Part shown: positions 55,715 to 63,657 of the stretch, piece by piece
Layout of the letters: each line of letters starts with the position of its first letter
Numbering within the stretch: the stretch's first letter is position 1
Assembly: GCA_000961765.1 (NCBI GenBank)
Contig: LADT01000082.1
Span: forward strand, 1-63,657
Direction of reading: 5' to 3'
DNA length: 63,657 bases
Source: Clostridiaceae bacterium BRH_c20a
GTDB taxonomy: Bacteria > Bacillota > Peptococcia > Peptococcales > BICA1-8
Position numbers and translations under genes: made by a program
Notes under the pieces: model-generated
The model's database searches: none
What the model was told of the DNA's origin: nothing
The model's input: the letters and a program-made list of their open reading frames with translations, nothing else

Positions 55715-57204
55715 GAGAACAACTTCCAGCATTGATCGTCGTTGTGCCCCTTTTGGCTTCTCTTGTAGCTCCCCTTGTTGCCTATTTTTCCACGGCCTTG
55801 GTACGGTTAGTTGCAATTGCGGCTATTCTAGTGGCTAATATAAGTGCAATAGGTAGCTTAACCCATGCTTTGACAAAAGGTAATTGGCACTATCATTTTG
55901 GTGACTGGGCACCACCTTGGGGGATAGAGCTTGTTATTGACCCTCTAGCAGGAGCTATAGCAGTATTGATTTCTTTTGTCAGCCTGGTAGTTGTTATATA
56001 TGCAGGACCATATCTTAAAGAAGATGGCTGGTTAAAAAAAGGAATTTTCTATTCACTGTTTGCCTTACTTACTACTGGACTTTTAGGTATGGTAGTAACC
56101 GGTGACGTTTTTAACCTGTATGTATTTTTGGAGATTTCTTCTTTGGCGGGCTATGCTCTAATCGCATCAGGTGGCAATAAGGCTGTTGTTGCTGCTTTTC
56201 GATATTTGTTAATTGGTACTATTGGAGCTTCCTTCTATCTTTTAGGTATTGGTTATTTATATGCAGTAACAGGAACCTTGAATATGGTAGACTTGGCGGA
56301 AAAACTTCCCCTTTTGATGGACTCCCCGGCAGTTATTATAGCTATCGTTATGCTGGTAGTTGGATTAGGCACTAAAATGGCTCTATTTCCACTGCACGGC
56401 TGGCAGCCCGATGCCTATACCTATTCCCATCCGGCAGCTGCTGCCTTCATCGCCGGTGTAATGGGGAAGGTACCTGCGTATGCTGCTATACGATTCTTCT
56501 TCTTTATTATGGGAGCTGCTACCGGACCTGTCTATAAAGCTTTACAGATCATGGGCTGGTTGGCTGCCGCTGGAATTATCATCGGTTCGCTAATGGCTAT
56601 TGCTCAGAAGGATTTCAGAAGAATGCTGGCTTACTCTAGCGTGGCCCAAATTGGCTATGTTGTGGTAGGTCTGGCAATTGGAAATTCATTAGCCTTAATT
56701 GGTGCTGTCTTGCACATTATCAACCACGCTATTATGAAAAGCTGTCTGTTTTTAGTAGCAGGCGGTATCCAGTGGCGTACAGGTAATGTTTCAGTTGAGA
56801 AGTTTGCAGAGTTAAATAAAAAAATGCCCCTAACAATGGGGGCGTTGGTAATTGCCGCTCTTTCCATGGTTGGTTTACCGCCAACAGCAGGCTTCTTTAG
56901 CAAATGGTATCTAGTATTAGGTGCTATTGAAGCAGATATGTGGTTCTATGTGGTAGTTATTATCATCAGCAGCTTATTAAATGCAGTTTACTTCTTCCGG
57001 GTTATTGAAAACATCTATATGAAGAAAGCCTCTGAAGAAGCTAAAGATAAAGATAAAGATAAGGGCAAGGGAATGTTTGAGCTGCCTCTACAAATGCTAG
57101 TACCCATAGTTGTTTTGGGTTTAGGTATTTTAGTATTGGGGATTCTCAACGAACCCATTGTTTCACAGGTAATTCAGTTTGTTATTCCGGGGGGTGGACA
57201 ATAG
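55711..57204 (+). CDS. mrpD: Mrp antiporter subunit D (NuoN/M-like), first copy
   Basis: Ion-translocating subunit, 497 residues, about 14 hydrophobic segments. The proton-path Glu is in NLYVFLEISSLAGYALIA (~141) and the TM7 Lys in GLGTKMALFPLHGWQPDAY (~223). A cytoplasmic loop near 447 is lysine/aspartate rich and encoded by a short AAAGAT microsatellite (about 57043-57062), which could vary in length. ATGA overlap with mrpC. Confidence 0.93.
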   Translation: MREQLPALIVVVPLLASLVAPLVAYFSTALVRLVAIAAILVANISAIGSLTHALTKGNWHYHFGDWAPPWGIELVIDPLAGAIAVLISFVSLVVVIYAGPYLKEDGWLKKGIFYSLFALLTTGLLGMVVTGDVFNLYVFLEISSLAGYALIASGGNKAVVAAFRYLLIGTIGASFYLLGIGYLYAVTGTLNMVDLAEKLPLLMDSPAVIIAIVMLVVGLGTKMALFPLHGWQPDAYTYSHPAAAAFIAGVMGKVPAYAAIRFFFFIMGAATGPVYKALQIMGWLAAAGIIIGSLMAIAQKDFRRMLAYSSVAQIGYVVVGLAIGNSLALIGAVLHIINHAIMKSCLFLVAGGIQWRTGNVSVEKFAELNKKMPLTMGALVIAALSMVGLPPTAGFFSKWYLVLGAIEADMWFYVVVIIISSLLNAVYFFRVIENIYMKKASEEAKDKDKDKGKGMFELPLQMLVPIVVLGLGILVLGILNEPIVSQVIQFVIPGGGQ

Positions 57205-58722
57205 ATGGCACCAGAAATTTTGCTCGACTACAGGCCTCTGTGGGCAGTCTTAATATCTCTAGTTGCAGCAGTCCTGATTCTTTTCACCGGTGAACGCCGT
57301 TCTAACCTCCGGGAAGCCTGGACCCTCATCGCGGCCTTTGGTAAAGTAGCAATTGTATTTTCCATGCTGCCCCTAGTTTTAGGGGGACAGGTTATAGAAA
57401 TCGCTCCTATTCATGTTGCTCAAGGGATTACACTACAGTTAAGGGTTGATACAGCCGGAATGCTGTTTGCCGCCTTAGCCTCCTTTTTATGGGTTATTAC
57501 CTCTTTTTATTCTATTGGTTATATGCGGGGTCACCATGAAAAGCACCAAACAGGCTACTTTGCATCCTTTGCTGTTTGTTTATCAGCAACTATGGGTATC
57601 GCCTTTAGTGCAAACCTTTTAACCTTTTTCGTATTCTATGAGCTTTTGACTATTGCAACTTATCCCTTGGTTATTCATAAACGTAATGCTGAAGCTATTA
57701 AATCCGGCCGTAAATACCTGGCCTATACCCTGATTTCCGGTCAGTTATTTTTAATAGCTATTATTTGGACTTATATCACTGTTGGTAACGGTGATTTCCT
57801 AGCGGGAGGATTCTTAACTCTAGAGCATGGCTCTGCAGGATTGTTAGGCCTTATGTTTCTGCTCATGACTGTAGGTGCTGCCGTTAAGGCCGGTGTTATG
57901 CCTTTTCACGGCTGGCTGCCCGACGCTATGGTCGCTCCTACACCGGTTAGTGCGTTATTACATGCTGTTGCTGTTGTTAAAGCCGGAGCCTTTGGTATTT
58001 TAAGGGTTGTAGGTTATGTGTTTGGTCCAGAGCTATTAGGGCAAATTGGTGCAGCCGAAGTTTTAGCCTGGTTTGCAGCTTTTACTATTATAGTGTCTTC
58101 TTTAATCGCTATGAATCAAGATAATCTAAAAAGGAGATTGGCTTTTTCAACCGTTGGCCAATTATCCTATGTAGTTTTAGGCATATCCCTATTAACACCA
58201 CTAGGATTTTTAGGTGGGATGTATCATATTATCGCCCATGCTTTTATGAAGATTACCCTTTTCTTCTGTGCAGGTGCCATCTATGTTACCACCCATAAAG
58301 AAAATATCAGTGAGATGCATGGTATCGGTCGGCGAATGCCCATAACTATTGCAGCATATACCATAGCATCCTTTGGTATTGCAGGTGTCCCCTTTATAGT
58401 AGGCTTTATCAGTAAGTGGAATATAGCTTTAGGTGCCTTACAAGGGGGGTATGCCCTCTATGTGGTTGTCTTAATCGCAAGTGCTATGCTGGCTTCCACC
58501 TACTTACTGCCTTTAGCTTATCTGGGCTTTTTCAAAAAGTCGGATAAATTTACGGAGTACGGAGAGGCCCGGAAGGATATGCTGATTCCTATTGTTATAA
58601 CTGCTGTCCTTTCCGTAGTATTAGGTATCCTGCCTAACTTTGGCGCCAATTTCTATGACCTAGCAACCATGGCGGCTCAGAGTATAGTGCAGAGTATCGA
58701 GTTAGTAGGGGGAGGGTGGTAG
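57205..58722 (+). CDS. MrpD/HyfB-like antiporter subunit, second copy
   Basis: 505 residues, about 14 hydrophobic segments, Proton_antipo_M domain. Key Glu in FFVFYELLTIATYPLVIHK (~147) and TM7 Lys in VGAAVKAGVMPFHGWLPDAM (~230) are both present, so it is likely active in ion transfer. It begins directly after the mrpD stop. It could stand in for the large N-terminal part of MrpA, which is absent here as a single gene. Confidence 0.9.
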   Translation: MAPEILLDYRPLWAVLISLVAAVLILFTGERRSNLREAWTLIAAFGKVAIVFSMLPLVLGGQVIEIAPIHVAQGITLQLRVDTAGMLFAALASFLWVITSFYSIGYMRGHHEKHQTGYFASFAVCLSATMGIAFSANLLTFFVFYELLTIATYPLVIHKRNAEAIKSGRKYLAYTLISGQLFLIAIIWTYITVGNGDFLAGGFLTLEHGSAGLLGLMFLLMTVGAAVKAGVMPFHGWLPDAMVAPTPVSALLHAVAVVKAGAFGILRVVGYVFGPELLGQIGAAEVLAWFAAFTIIVSSLIAMNQDNLKRRLAFSTVGQLSYVVLGISLLTPLGFLGGMYHIIAHAFMKITLFFCAGAIYVTTHKENISEMHGIGRRMPITIAAYTIASFGIAGVPFIVGFISKWNIALGALQGGYALYVVVLIASAMLASTYLLPLAYLGFFKKSDKFTEYGEARKDMLIPIVITAVLSVVLGILPNFGANFYDLATMAAQSIVQSIELVGGGW

Positions 58723-58723
58723 A

Positions 58724-58960
58724 ATGAGTACAAAAAAAGTTATAACTATTGCTTCTCTTGTGATTATAATATCCCTAATTGTAGAAGCACTGTTTGTTGA
58801 CCACCATGGAGAGTTTTGGTGGCAGGAATTAATCGGCTTTGATGTTATTTATGGTTTCTTAGGCTGCCTCGTTTTGATCCTTGGAGCTAAAACCTTTGGC
58901 AAGGAATTTTTGCAGCGGTCTGAAGATTACTATGCTGGAGGTGAAGAAGACCATGACTAG
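58724..58960 (+). CDS. Small membrane protein in the Mrp operon
   Basis: 78 residues with two hydrophobic segments (~5-24, ~44-60) separated by FVDHHGEFWWQELIGFD and an acidic tail (RSEDYYAGGEEDHD). GGGGGAGGG precedes the ATG. I do not know a named family. Conserved placement between two antiporter subunits would suggest a linker or assembly subunit. It overlaps the next gene by 8 bases. Confidence 0.8.
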   Translation: MSTKKVITIASLVIIISLIVEALFVDHHGEFWWQELIGFDVIYGFLGCLVLILGAKTFGKEFLQRSEDYYAGGEEDHD

Positions 58961-60671
58961 TTTACATCCGGGCTTGATTATTATACTAGGTGCTATACTA
59001 GCTGGGATTCTACCCGGGCGCCTGCGCCAGGTGACTATGGTTTTGGCACCGGCTCTAGCCATCTTTGCTGTTTTCAATCTAGAAGTAAATACTGTATGGA
59101 CCATCCCTTTTATTAATAATTTAGAACTTACTTTCTTAAAAGTTGATCGCCTAGCTTGGGTCTTCTCTTTGATTTTTAGCATTATGGCTCTCCTAGGGAG
59201 TATTTATTCATTGCATAATGAAAATAAGGGAGAGGCAACAGCCAGCTTATTATATGCCGGTAGCTCCTTAGGCGTTGTTTTTGCCGGTGATTGGCTTACA
59301 CTTATTTTCTTCTGGGAGCTAATGGCTGTTTCTTCAGTGTTTCTTATCTGGTATAAAGGAACGGCCCAATCCCGTAAAGCCGGCTTTAGATATATTCTAA
59401 TGCATTTGTTCGGTGGAAACCTGCTTTTAGCGGGGATATTCCTAAAAGTTTCTGCCGGTCAGCCGGAGATTGTGAGCCTTACTGGAACAGGAGATGCAGC
59501 CTTTTGGCTGATTTTAGCCGGTGTTGCTATCAATGCCGCTATTCCGCCCCTGCATTCTTGGTTGGTGGATGCTTATCCAGAAGGTACTGTTACCGGTAGC
59601 GTATTTTTAAGCTCCTTTACAACAAAGGTTGCCGTGTACTGTTTAATAAGGATTTTCCCAGGTACTACCATGCTTTTATGGCTAGGGACTATTATGGCAC
59701 TGTATGGAGTTGTTTACGCCATTTTAGAGAACGATGTCCGTCGCCTGCTAGCCTATCATATAGTCAGCCAGGTCGGCTTCATGGTAGCGGGAGTAGGGAT
59801 GGGTTCGGAGCTCTCCCTTAATGGTTCTACCGCCCATGCTTATAGTCATATTCTGTACAAATCTCTGCTTTTCATGGGAGCTGGTGCAGTAATCTTTGCC
59901 ACCGGTAAACGGAAGCTATCGGAATTAGGTGGCTTATATAAGAAAATGCCCTGGGTCACCCTGTTCTTTGCAATTGCTGCTTTTTCAATATCCGGTTTGC
60001 CCCTCTTTAACGGATTTATCAGTAAGTCCATGATTATTTCAGCGGCGGGGTATGAACATCTGCCGGCGGCAGAGCTGCTGTTGTATTTAGCTAGTATTGG
60101 TACCTTTCTCTCCATTGCTTTAAAATTGCTTTACTTCATGTTCTTTGGTGAAGACAAGGGCTTAGAGCCGGCCAAGCTACCCACTAATATGTATATAGCT
60201 ATGGCAGGTGGAGCATTCTTGTGTGTACTATATGGAGTAGCACCTAACTTATTGTATAACGTGCTTCCATATCCCGTGAAATATGCCCCATATGCCTTGT
60301 ACCATATAATAGATACTGTACAGCTCTTGACAGCGGCCTTGATTGTTTTCTGGATTTTCTTACCCAAGATGGCAACCAAGATGATGATTTCTTTAGATAC
60401 CGATTGGTTCTATAGAAAACCTTTCAAGGTTTTAATCCACAGTCTTGTTGCTATTGTCTGTTGGATTCGGGAGTATTTGGCAGTCCAGTTAATGAGGGCC
60501 TTAAAGAGCACCCTGCCTTATTTCGCCAACCCTGTAAAATGGGCCGCCCAAACAGTAGAAGGTCCCAAACACGAATATAACGAGGACCGCTACCGCTTCC
60601 CAGTAGGGTTGACGGTAATGATGAGCATCGTGGTATTTTTGGTAACATTCTCATATATCTTGCTTGCATAA
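58953..60671 (+). CDS. MrpA/MrpD-like antiporter subunit, third copy, TM7 Lys replaced
   Basis: 572 residues from ATG 58953 (GGAGGTGAAG 7 bases before). Proton_antipo_M domain with about 14-16 hydrophobic segments and an extra C-terminal segment and amphipathic helix (~480-560). The TM5 Glu is kept (LIFFWELMAVSSVF, ~118), but the TM7 Lys position reads Asn in GVAINAAIPPLHSWLVDAY (~214). Ion transfer may be changed or lost. Last gene before a strong terminator. Confidence 0.88.
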   Translation: MTSLHPGLIIILGAILAGILPGRLRQVTMVLAPALAIFAVFNLEVNTVWTIPFINNLELTFLKVDRLAWVFSLIFSIMALLGSIYSLHNENKGEATASLLYAGSSLGVVFAGDWLTLIFFWELMAVSSVFLIWYKGTAQSRKAGFRYILMHLFGGNLLLAGIFLKVSAGQPEIVSLTGTGDAAFWLILAGVAINAAIPPLHSWLVDAYPEGTVTGSVFLSSFTTKVAVYCLIRIFPGTTMLLWLGTIMALYGVVYAILENDVRRLLAYHIVSQVGFMVAGVGMGSELSLNGSTAHAYSHILYKSLLFMGAGAVIFATGKRKLSELGGLYKKMPWVTLFFAIAAFSISGLPLFNGFISKSMIISAAGYEHLPAAELLLYLASIGTFLSIALKLLYFMFFGEDKGLEPAKLPTNMYIAMAGGAFLCVLYGVAPNLLYNVLPYPVKYAPYALYHIIDTVQLLTAALIVFWIFLPKMATKMMISLDTDWFYRKPFKVLIHSLVAIVCWIREYLAVQLMRALKSTLPYFANPVKWAAQTVEGPKHEYNEDRYRFPVGLTVMMSIVVFLVTFSYILLA

Positions 60672-60697
60672 AAAAACGCCTGCGGGCGTTTTTTTAT
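60669..60697 (+). terminator. Terminator of the Mrp operon
   Basis: AAAAAAACGCC pairs with GGCGTTTTTTT around TGC, directly at the end of the last antiporter gene. Confidence 0.92.
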
Positions 60698-60698
60698 G

Positions 60699-60840
60699 GG
60701 TCGATAGACCATAGACCATAGACCATAGACCATTGTCAGTCCTATTTCGTTGTTGCCTTGTCACCTGAGGGAGGAACGACCGAAGGATCTTAAGCTTCTT
60801 CACTACCTAAGATCCTTCGCTATCGCTCAGGATGACGGTA
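60699..60840. repeat. CCATAGA minisatellite and GGATCT-type REP
   Basis: Four ATAGACC units (60705-60733), then CACCTGAGGGAGGAACGACC/GAAGGATCTTAAG and its inverse CTAAGATCCTTCGCTATCGC/TCAGGATGAC (60760-60836), which fold together. The region 60841-60960 holds no feature I could support. Confidence 0.75.
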
Positions 60841-60964
60841 TGCTTGCTCACCTTTTCGCTGTATTTTCGCTGTATTCACTATTCCACTTGCAAATTGCAG
60901 GCAGAGAATATATACTATAGTTTAGATATTTATGCCCCAACTTATTTTAAGGTTAAGTCTTATA

Positions 60965-61080
60965 CTTTTATCAGCCTGTCGATATTCACCCAGAAGTAAA
61001 TGTCAGACGCCCAATATTAACCCATAAGCAGTTGTCAGACGCGTAATGTTTACCCAATAGAAATGTCAGCCCCGTGAATG
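60965..61080. repeat. Inverted half-array G, keyword TCAGACGC
   Basis: TCAGCC (60971), TCAGAC (61003), TCAGAC (61035) and TCAGCC (61066) at 31-32-base spacing, with scaffold copies GATATTCACCCAGAAGTAAA, AATATTAACCCATAAGCAG and AATGTTTACCCAATAG. Only the inverse orientation of the array E keyword is present. Confidence 0.85.
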
Positions 61081-61130
61081 TTACCTGTAAGTAAAGTAAC
61101 CACTCACTAAAACAAAGGTCGGTGAATTAA

Positions 61131-62198
61131 TTGTTAGATAAATTACAGCATCTTGAAGATAGATATGAAGAGTTAAATGCTCTAATGAGCGATCCTAAGG
61201 TTATTAATAACCCCGCTGACCTGCATAAGCATGGTAAGGCTCAGTCCGATTTAATAGATATTGTTGAGGCATATCGCACCTATAAAAAGGTTATCGAAGA
61301 ACTAAATGAGGCACAAGCGTTGTTAAATGACAAACTGGATTCGGATATGAAAGATATGGTTGAGCTGGAGATAGAGGAACTAGAGGATAAAAAAGAAAAG
61401 TTAGAAGAGGAACTGAAGGTTCTCCTTTTGCCTAAGGACCCTAATGATGAGAAGAACGTTATTTTGGAGATTAGGGCCGGAGCTGGTGGTGATGAGGCTG
61501 GTCTTTTTGCTGCAGAGCTGTATAGAATGTACACTCGTTATGCTGAAAATAAGGGCTGGAAGACTGAACTGATGAGTGCCTCCTATTCTGATGTGGGGGG
61601 TTTTAAGGAAGTTATTAGTCTAATTCAGGGCAATGGGGCTTACAGTAAGCTTAAGTTCGAGAGTGGTGCCCATAGAGTACAGCGGGTACCGACTACTGAA
61701 TCAGGGGGGAGAATCCACACCTCCACGGCTACAGTAGCTGTGCTGCCTGAAGCTGAAGAAGTGGATGTCCAAATTGACCCTAATGAACTAAGGATAGATG
61801 TATTTTGTTCTAGTGGACCCGGTGGGCAGTCCGTTAATACTACCCAGTCTGCCGTTAGAATAACCCATATACCTACTGGATTAGTAGTTTCCTGTCAGGA
61901 TGAAAAATCCCAGCATAAAAATAAGGATAAGGCTTTAAAGGTTTTACGGTCCAGACTTTTAGAGAAGGCTCAGGATGAGCAAATGGGGGAACAGGCCCAA
62001 GCTAGGAAAACCCAGGTGGGAACTGGTGACAGAAGTGAAAGAATTAGGACTTATAACTTCCCCCAAGGCAGGGTAACTGATCACCGTATTGGCTTAACCC
62101 TCCATAAATTAGACCAGGTTTTATTAGGTGTTATTGACGAAATAATTGATGCTTTGATTACTACAGATCAAGCAGAGAAATTAAAGCAGGTGGAATAA
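61131..62198 (+). CDS. prfA: Peptide chain release factor 1
   Basis: Releases peptides at UAA/UAG. 355 residues. Helical N-terminal domain, PCRF region [20 protein letters not shown] (~106), stop-codon recognition [20 protein letters not shown] (~185, PxT tripeptide) and catalytic GGQ in [17 protein letters not shown] (~227). TTG start at 61131 after a weak AGGTCGGTG. Paired with prmC, which methylates its GGQ Gln. Confidence 0.96.
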   Translation: MLDKLQHLEDRYEELNALMSDPKVINNPADLHKHGKAQSDLIDIVEAYRTYKKVIEELNEAQALLNDKLDSDMKDMVELEIEELEDKKEKLEEELKVLLLPKDPNDEKNVILEIRAGAGGDEAGLFAAELYRMYTRYAENKGWKTELMSASYSDVGGFKEVISLIQGNGAYSKLKFESGAHRVQRVPTTESGGRIHTSTATVAVLPEAEEVDVQIDPNELRIDVFCSSGPGGQSVNTTQSAVRITHIPTGLVVSCQDEKSQHKNKDKALKVLRSRLLEKAQDEQMGEQAQARKTQVGTGDRSERIRTYNFPQGRVTDHRIGLTLHKLDQVLLGVIDEIIDALITTDQAEKLKQVE

Positions 62199-63058
62199 TG
62201 AATATTATTAATCAGCCGCAGACTGTGCAAGAGCTATTACAGTGGGCGGCCCTTTTTTTGGGAAAAGAGGGGCAAATGGAAGGGGAGCTTTTACTCTCGA
62301 AGGTTTCCGGATATTCTAGAGCAAAGCTCTGGGCATACCCTGAAGTGGAATTAAGTGAGAGCGACAGAAAATTCTTTACAGAACTTGTCAAATTACGACA
62401 TGCAGGGGAGCCGCTGCAGTATCTATTAGGAACCCAAAGCTTTATGGGATTGGACTTCTTGGTAAATAAAAATGTCCTTATACCACGGTCTGACACTGAA
62501 GTTTTGGTTGAAGAAACAATAAGTTTAGCCCGAAAATTGCAGTGGCCTTTACGCATACTGGATTTATGTACCGGCAGCGGGGCTATCGCTATTAGTTTAG
62601 CCAAATATCTGCTTGAGGCCGAGGTAACAGCTGTCGATATATCCAGGGAAGCTTTACAAACAGCTCAAGCAAATGCAGAACTCCATAACGTGGACCAACG
62701 AGTAAAAATTCTCCAGGGCGATCTATTTCACCCCATAGGTTGCGATACTTTTCATATAATTACCAGCAATCCCCCGTATATTACTACAGCAGAAATGGTA
62801 AAGCTCCCTGACGATGTAAAAAAAGAACCTTCCCTTGCCCTCTGGGGCGGTGAAGACGGTCTAGACTTTTATCGAAGAATTATTAAAGAAAGCCGCCAAT
62901 ATTTAAAAGCTCCAGGCTGGCTATTAGTAGAAATCGGCTGGCTGCAAGGTGAACGGGTAAAAGAGTTATTCGAAAAAAACGGCTTTACCGAGTGCCAAAT
63001 CATCAAAGATTGGGCAGGTCATGATCGTGTCGTTACAGGACGCAGCAGCGTCCTGTAG
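62198..63058 (+). CDS. prmC: Release factor glutamine methyltransferase
   Basis: SAM-dependent N5-methylation of the GGQ glutamine of RF1/RF2. 286 residues, starting in a TAATG overlap with prfA. N-terminal helical domain, ILDLCTGSGAIAISLA (SAM motif I, ~122), AVDISREAL and the catalytic NPPY in ITSNPPYIT (~190). The stop lies at the edge of a TTAAGG repeat. Confidence 0.96.
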   Translation: MNIINQPQTVQELLQWAALFLGKEGQMEGELLLSKVSGYSRAKLWAYPEVELSESDRKFFTELVKLRHAGEPLQYLLGTQSFMGLDFLVNKNVLIPRSDTEVLVEETISLARKLQWPLRILDLCTGSGAIAISLAKYLLEAEVTAVDISREALQTAQANAELHNVDQRVKILQGDLFHPIGCDTFHIITSNPPYITTAEMVKLPDDVKKEPSLALWGGEDGLDFYRRIIKESRQYLKAPGWLLVEIGWLQGERVKELFEKNGFTECQIIKDWAGHDRVVTGRSSVL

Positions 63059-63113
63059 GTTAAGGTTGAGGTTGAGGTTAAGAAGATATTAAAATAAGAT
63101 TACACTCCACTCC

Positions 63114-63657
63114 GTTTCGTTAGATTTAGATTTCGCTACGCTAGATTATAAAGACGTGTCACTCTTTAGACGGCAGAAAAATATTATGTTGTCATTGCGA
63201 AGGAGGTACGACTGAAGCAATCTTAGACCCAAGAGATTGCCACGCCCTCACGGGCTCGCAATGACGATTTGGGGTGATTACTTTACATGCGTTTCGTTAG
63301 ATTTAGATTTCGCTACGCTAGATTATAAAGACGTGTCATTCTTTAGACGGTAGAAAAATATTATGTTGTCATTGCGAAGGAGGTACGACTGAAGCAATCT
63401 CAGACCCAAGAGATTGCCACGCCCTCACGGGCTCGCAATGACGATTTGGGGTGATTACTTTACATGCGTTTCGTTAGATTTAGATTTCGCTACGCTAGAT
63501 TATAAAGACGTGTCATTCTTTAGACGGTAGAAAAATATTATGTTGTCATTGCGAAGGAGGTACGACTGAAGCAATCTCAGACCCAAGAGATTGCCACGCC
63601 CTCACGGGCTCGCAATGACGATTTGGGGTGATTACTTTACATGCGTTTCGTTAGATT
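63114..63657. repeat. 177-bp tandem satellite
   Basis: Units begin at 63114, 63291, 63468 and 63645 (GTTTCGTTAG), an exact 177-base period, and the array continues past the window end. Units 2 and 3 appear identical; unit 1 differs at a few positions. Each contains a GCGAAA-type piece (AGATTTCGCTACGCTAGATT) and a GCAATC-type REP whose halves (CATTGCGAAGGAGG... and ...GGGCTCGCAATGAC) can pair. A TTAAGG/GTTGAGG piece (63055-63080) leads in. Confidence 0.95.

Noticed and set aside
50655-61080. Composite transposon bounded by the two half-arrays
   Set aside because: The enclosed genes include essential rpmE in conserved context and no transposase; kept only as a low-probability idea in the findings.
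63114-63657. rRNA or tRNA cluster at the window end
   Set aside because: The 177-bp units contain no tRNA cloverleaf or rRNA sequence; they are REP-derived.

Overview
The window reads as chromosome of an anaerobic, spore-forming, low-GC Gram-positive bacterium, most likely class Clostridia (Peptococcaceae-like). Reasons: the argS/pyrG/spo0F/fba/tal/glpX/rho/rpmE/prfA/prmC order resembles that around Bacillus spo0F; the sporulation and germination genes (Spo0F, CotF-like, SleB, YpeB); a T-box leader; GTG/TTG starts with strong Shine-Dalgarno sites; and an oxygen-independent GlpABC glycerol-3-phosphate dehydrogenase. No rRNA, tRNA, prophage, IS transposase or CRISPR-Cas locus was seen.

Layout. 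(1) 1-19.5 kb: a 3'-truncated 2-hydroxyacid dehydrogenase (minus), trmB, then a carbohydrate cluster: GntR/UTRA regulator, class II ketose-bisphosphate aldolase, PPi-type phosphofructokinase, a CUT1 sugar ABC importer, a fucose-isomerase-like protein, an M24-fold protein that has lost metal ligands, an MFS carrier, and glpK-glpA-glpB-glpC. Three promoters in this cluster carry the same AT-rich palindrome just after the -10 box, which defines a likely GntR regulon. (2) 19.7-24.6 kb: an Lrp-aminotransferase operon (minus) under a T-box whose specifier reads GCC (Ala), then a probably frameshifted SGNH-hydrolase-like gene and an MBOAT acyltransferase. (3) 24.8-32.1 kb: hisZ-G-H-A-F-IE-D-B. HisD and HisB have altered metal ligands and no hisC is present. 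(4) 32.3-36.5 kb: spore coat and germination genes. (5) 36.8-52.7 kb: argS, pyrG, femX-like, alr-like, spo0F, a Cys-rich protein, fba, tal, glpX, rho, a LysM-M23 peptidase, a radical SAM protein, rpmE. (6) 53.2-60.7 kb: an 11-gene Mrp/Mbh-type Na+/H+ antiporter operon with three large antiporter-like subunits. (7) 61.1-63.1 kb: prfA-prmC, then a 177-bp satellite running off the window end.

The most unusual feature lies between the genes. At least eight intergenic arrays are built of about 28-33-bp units (roughly three helical turns). Each array has its own keyword (GATGCATC, GTCGGCATGACGTC, GCGTCTGACA or GTGTCAC). In the full-size arrays the keyword is direct in the left half and inverted in the right half. 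Arrays with different keywords still share a scaffold resembling ATATTCACCCAGAAGTA. I know of no named element with this architecture; it resembles a foldback element or a phased protein-binding array. Other gaps are filled by additional short repeat families (TTAAGG/GCGAAA, GCAATC/GGATCT REP-like, CCATAGA, CTGTAGCA, GTGACCAGTGCTCAG, CCGTCCC).
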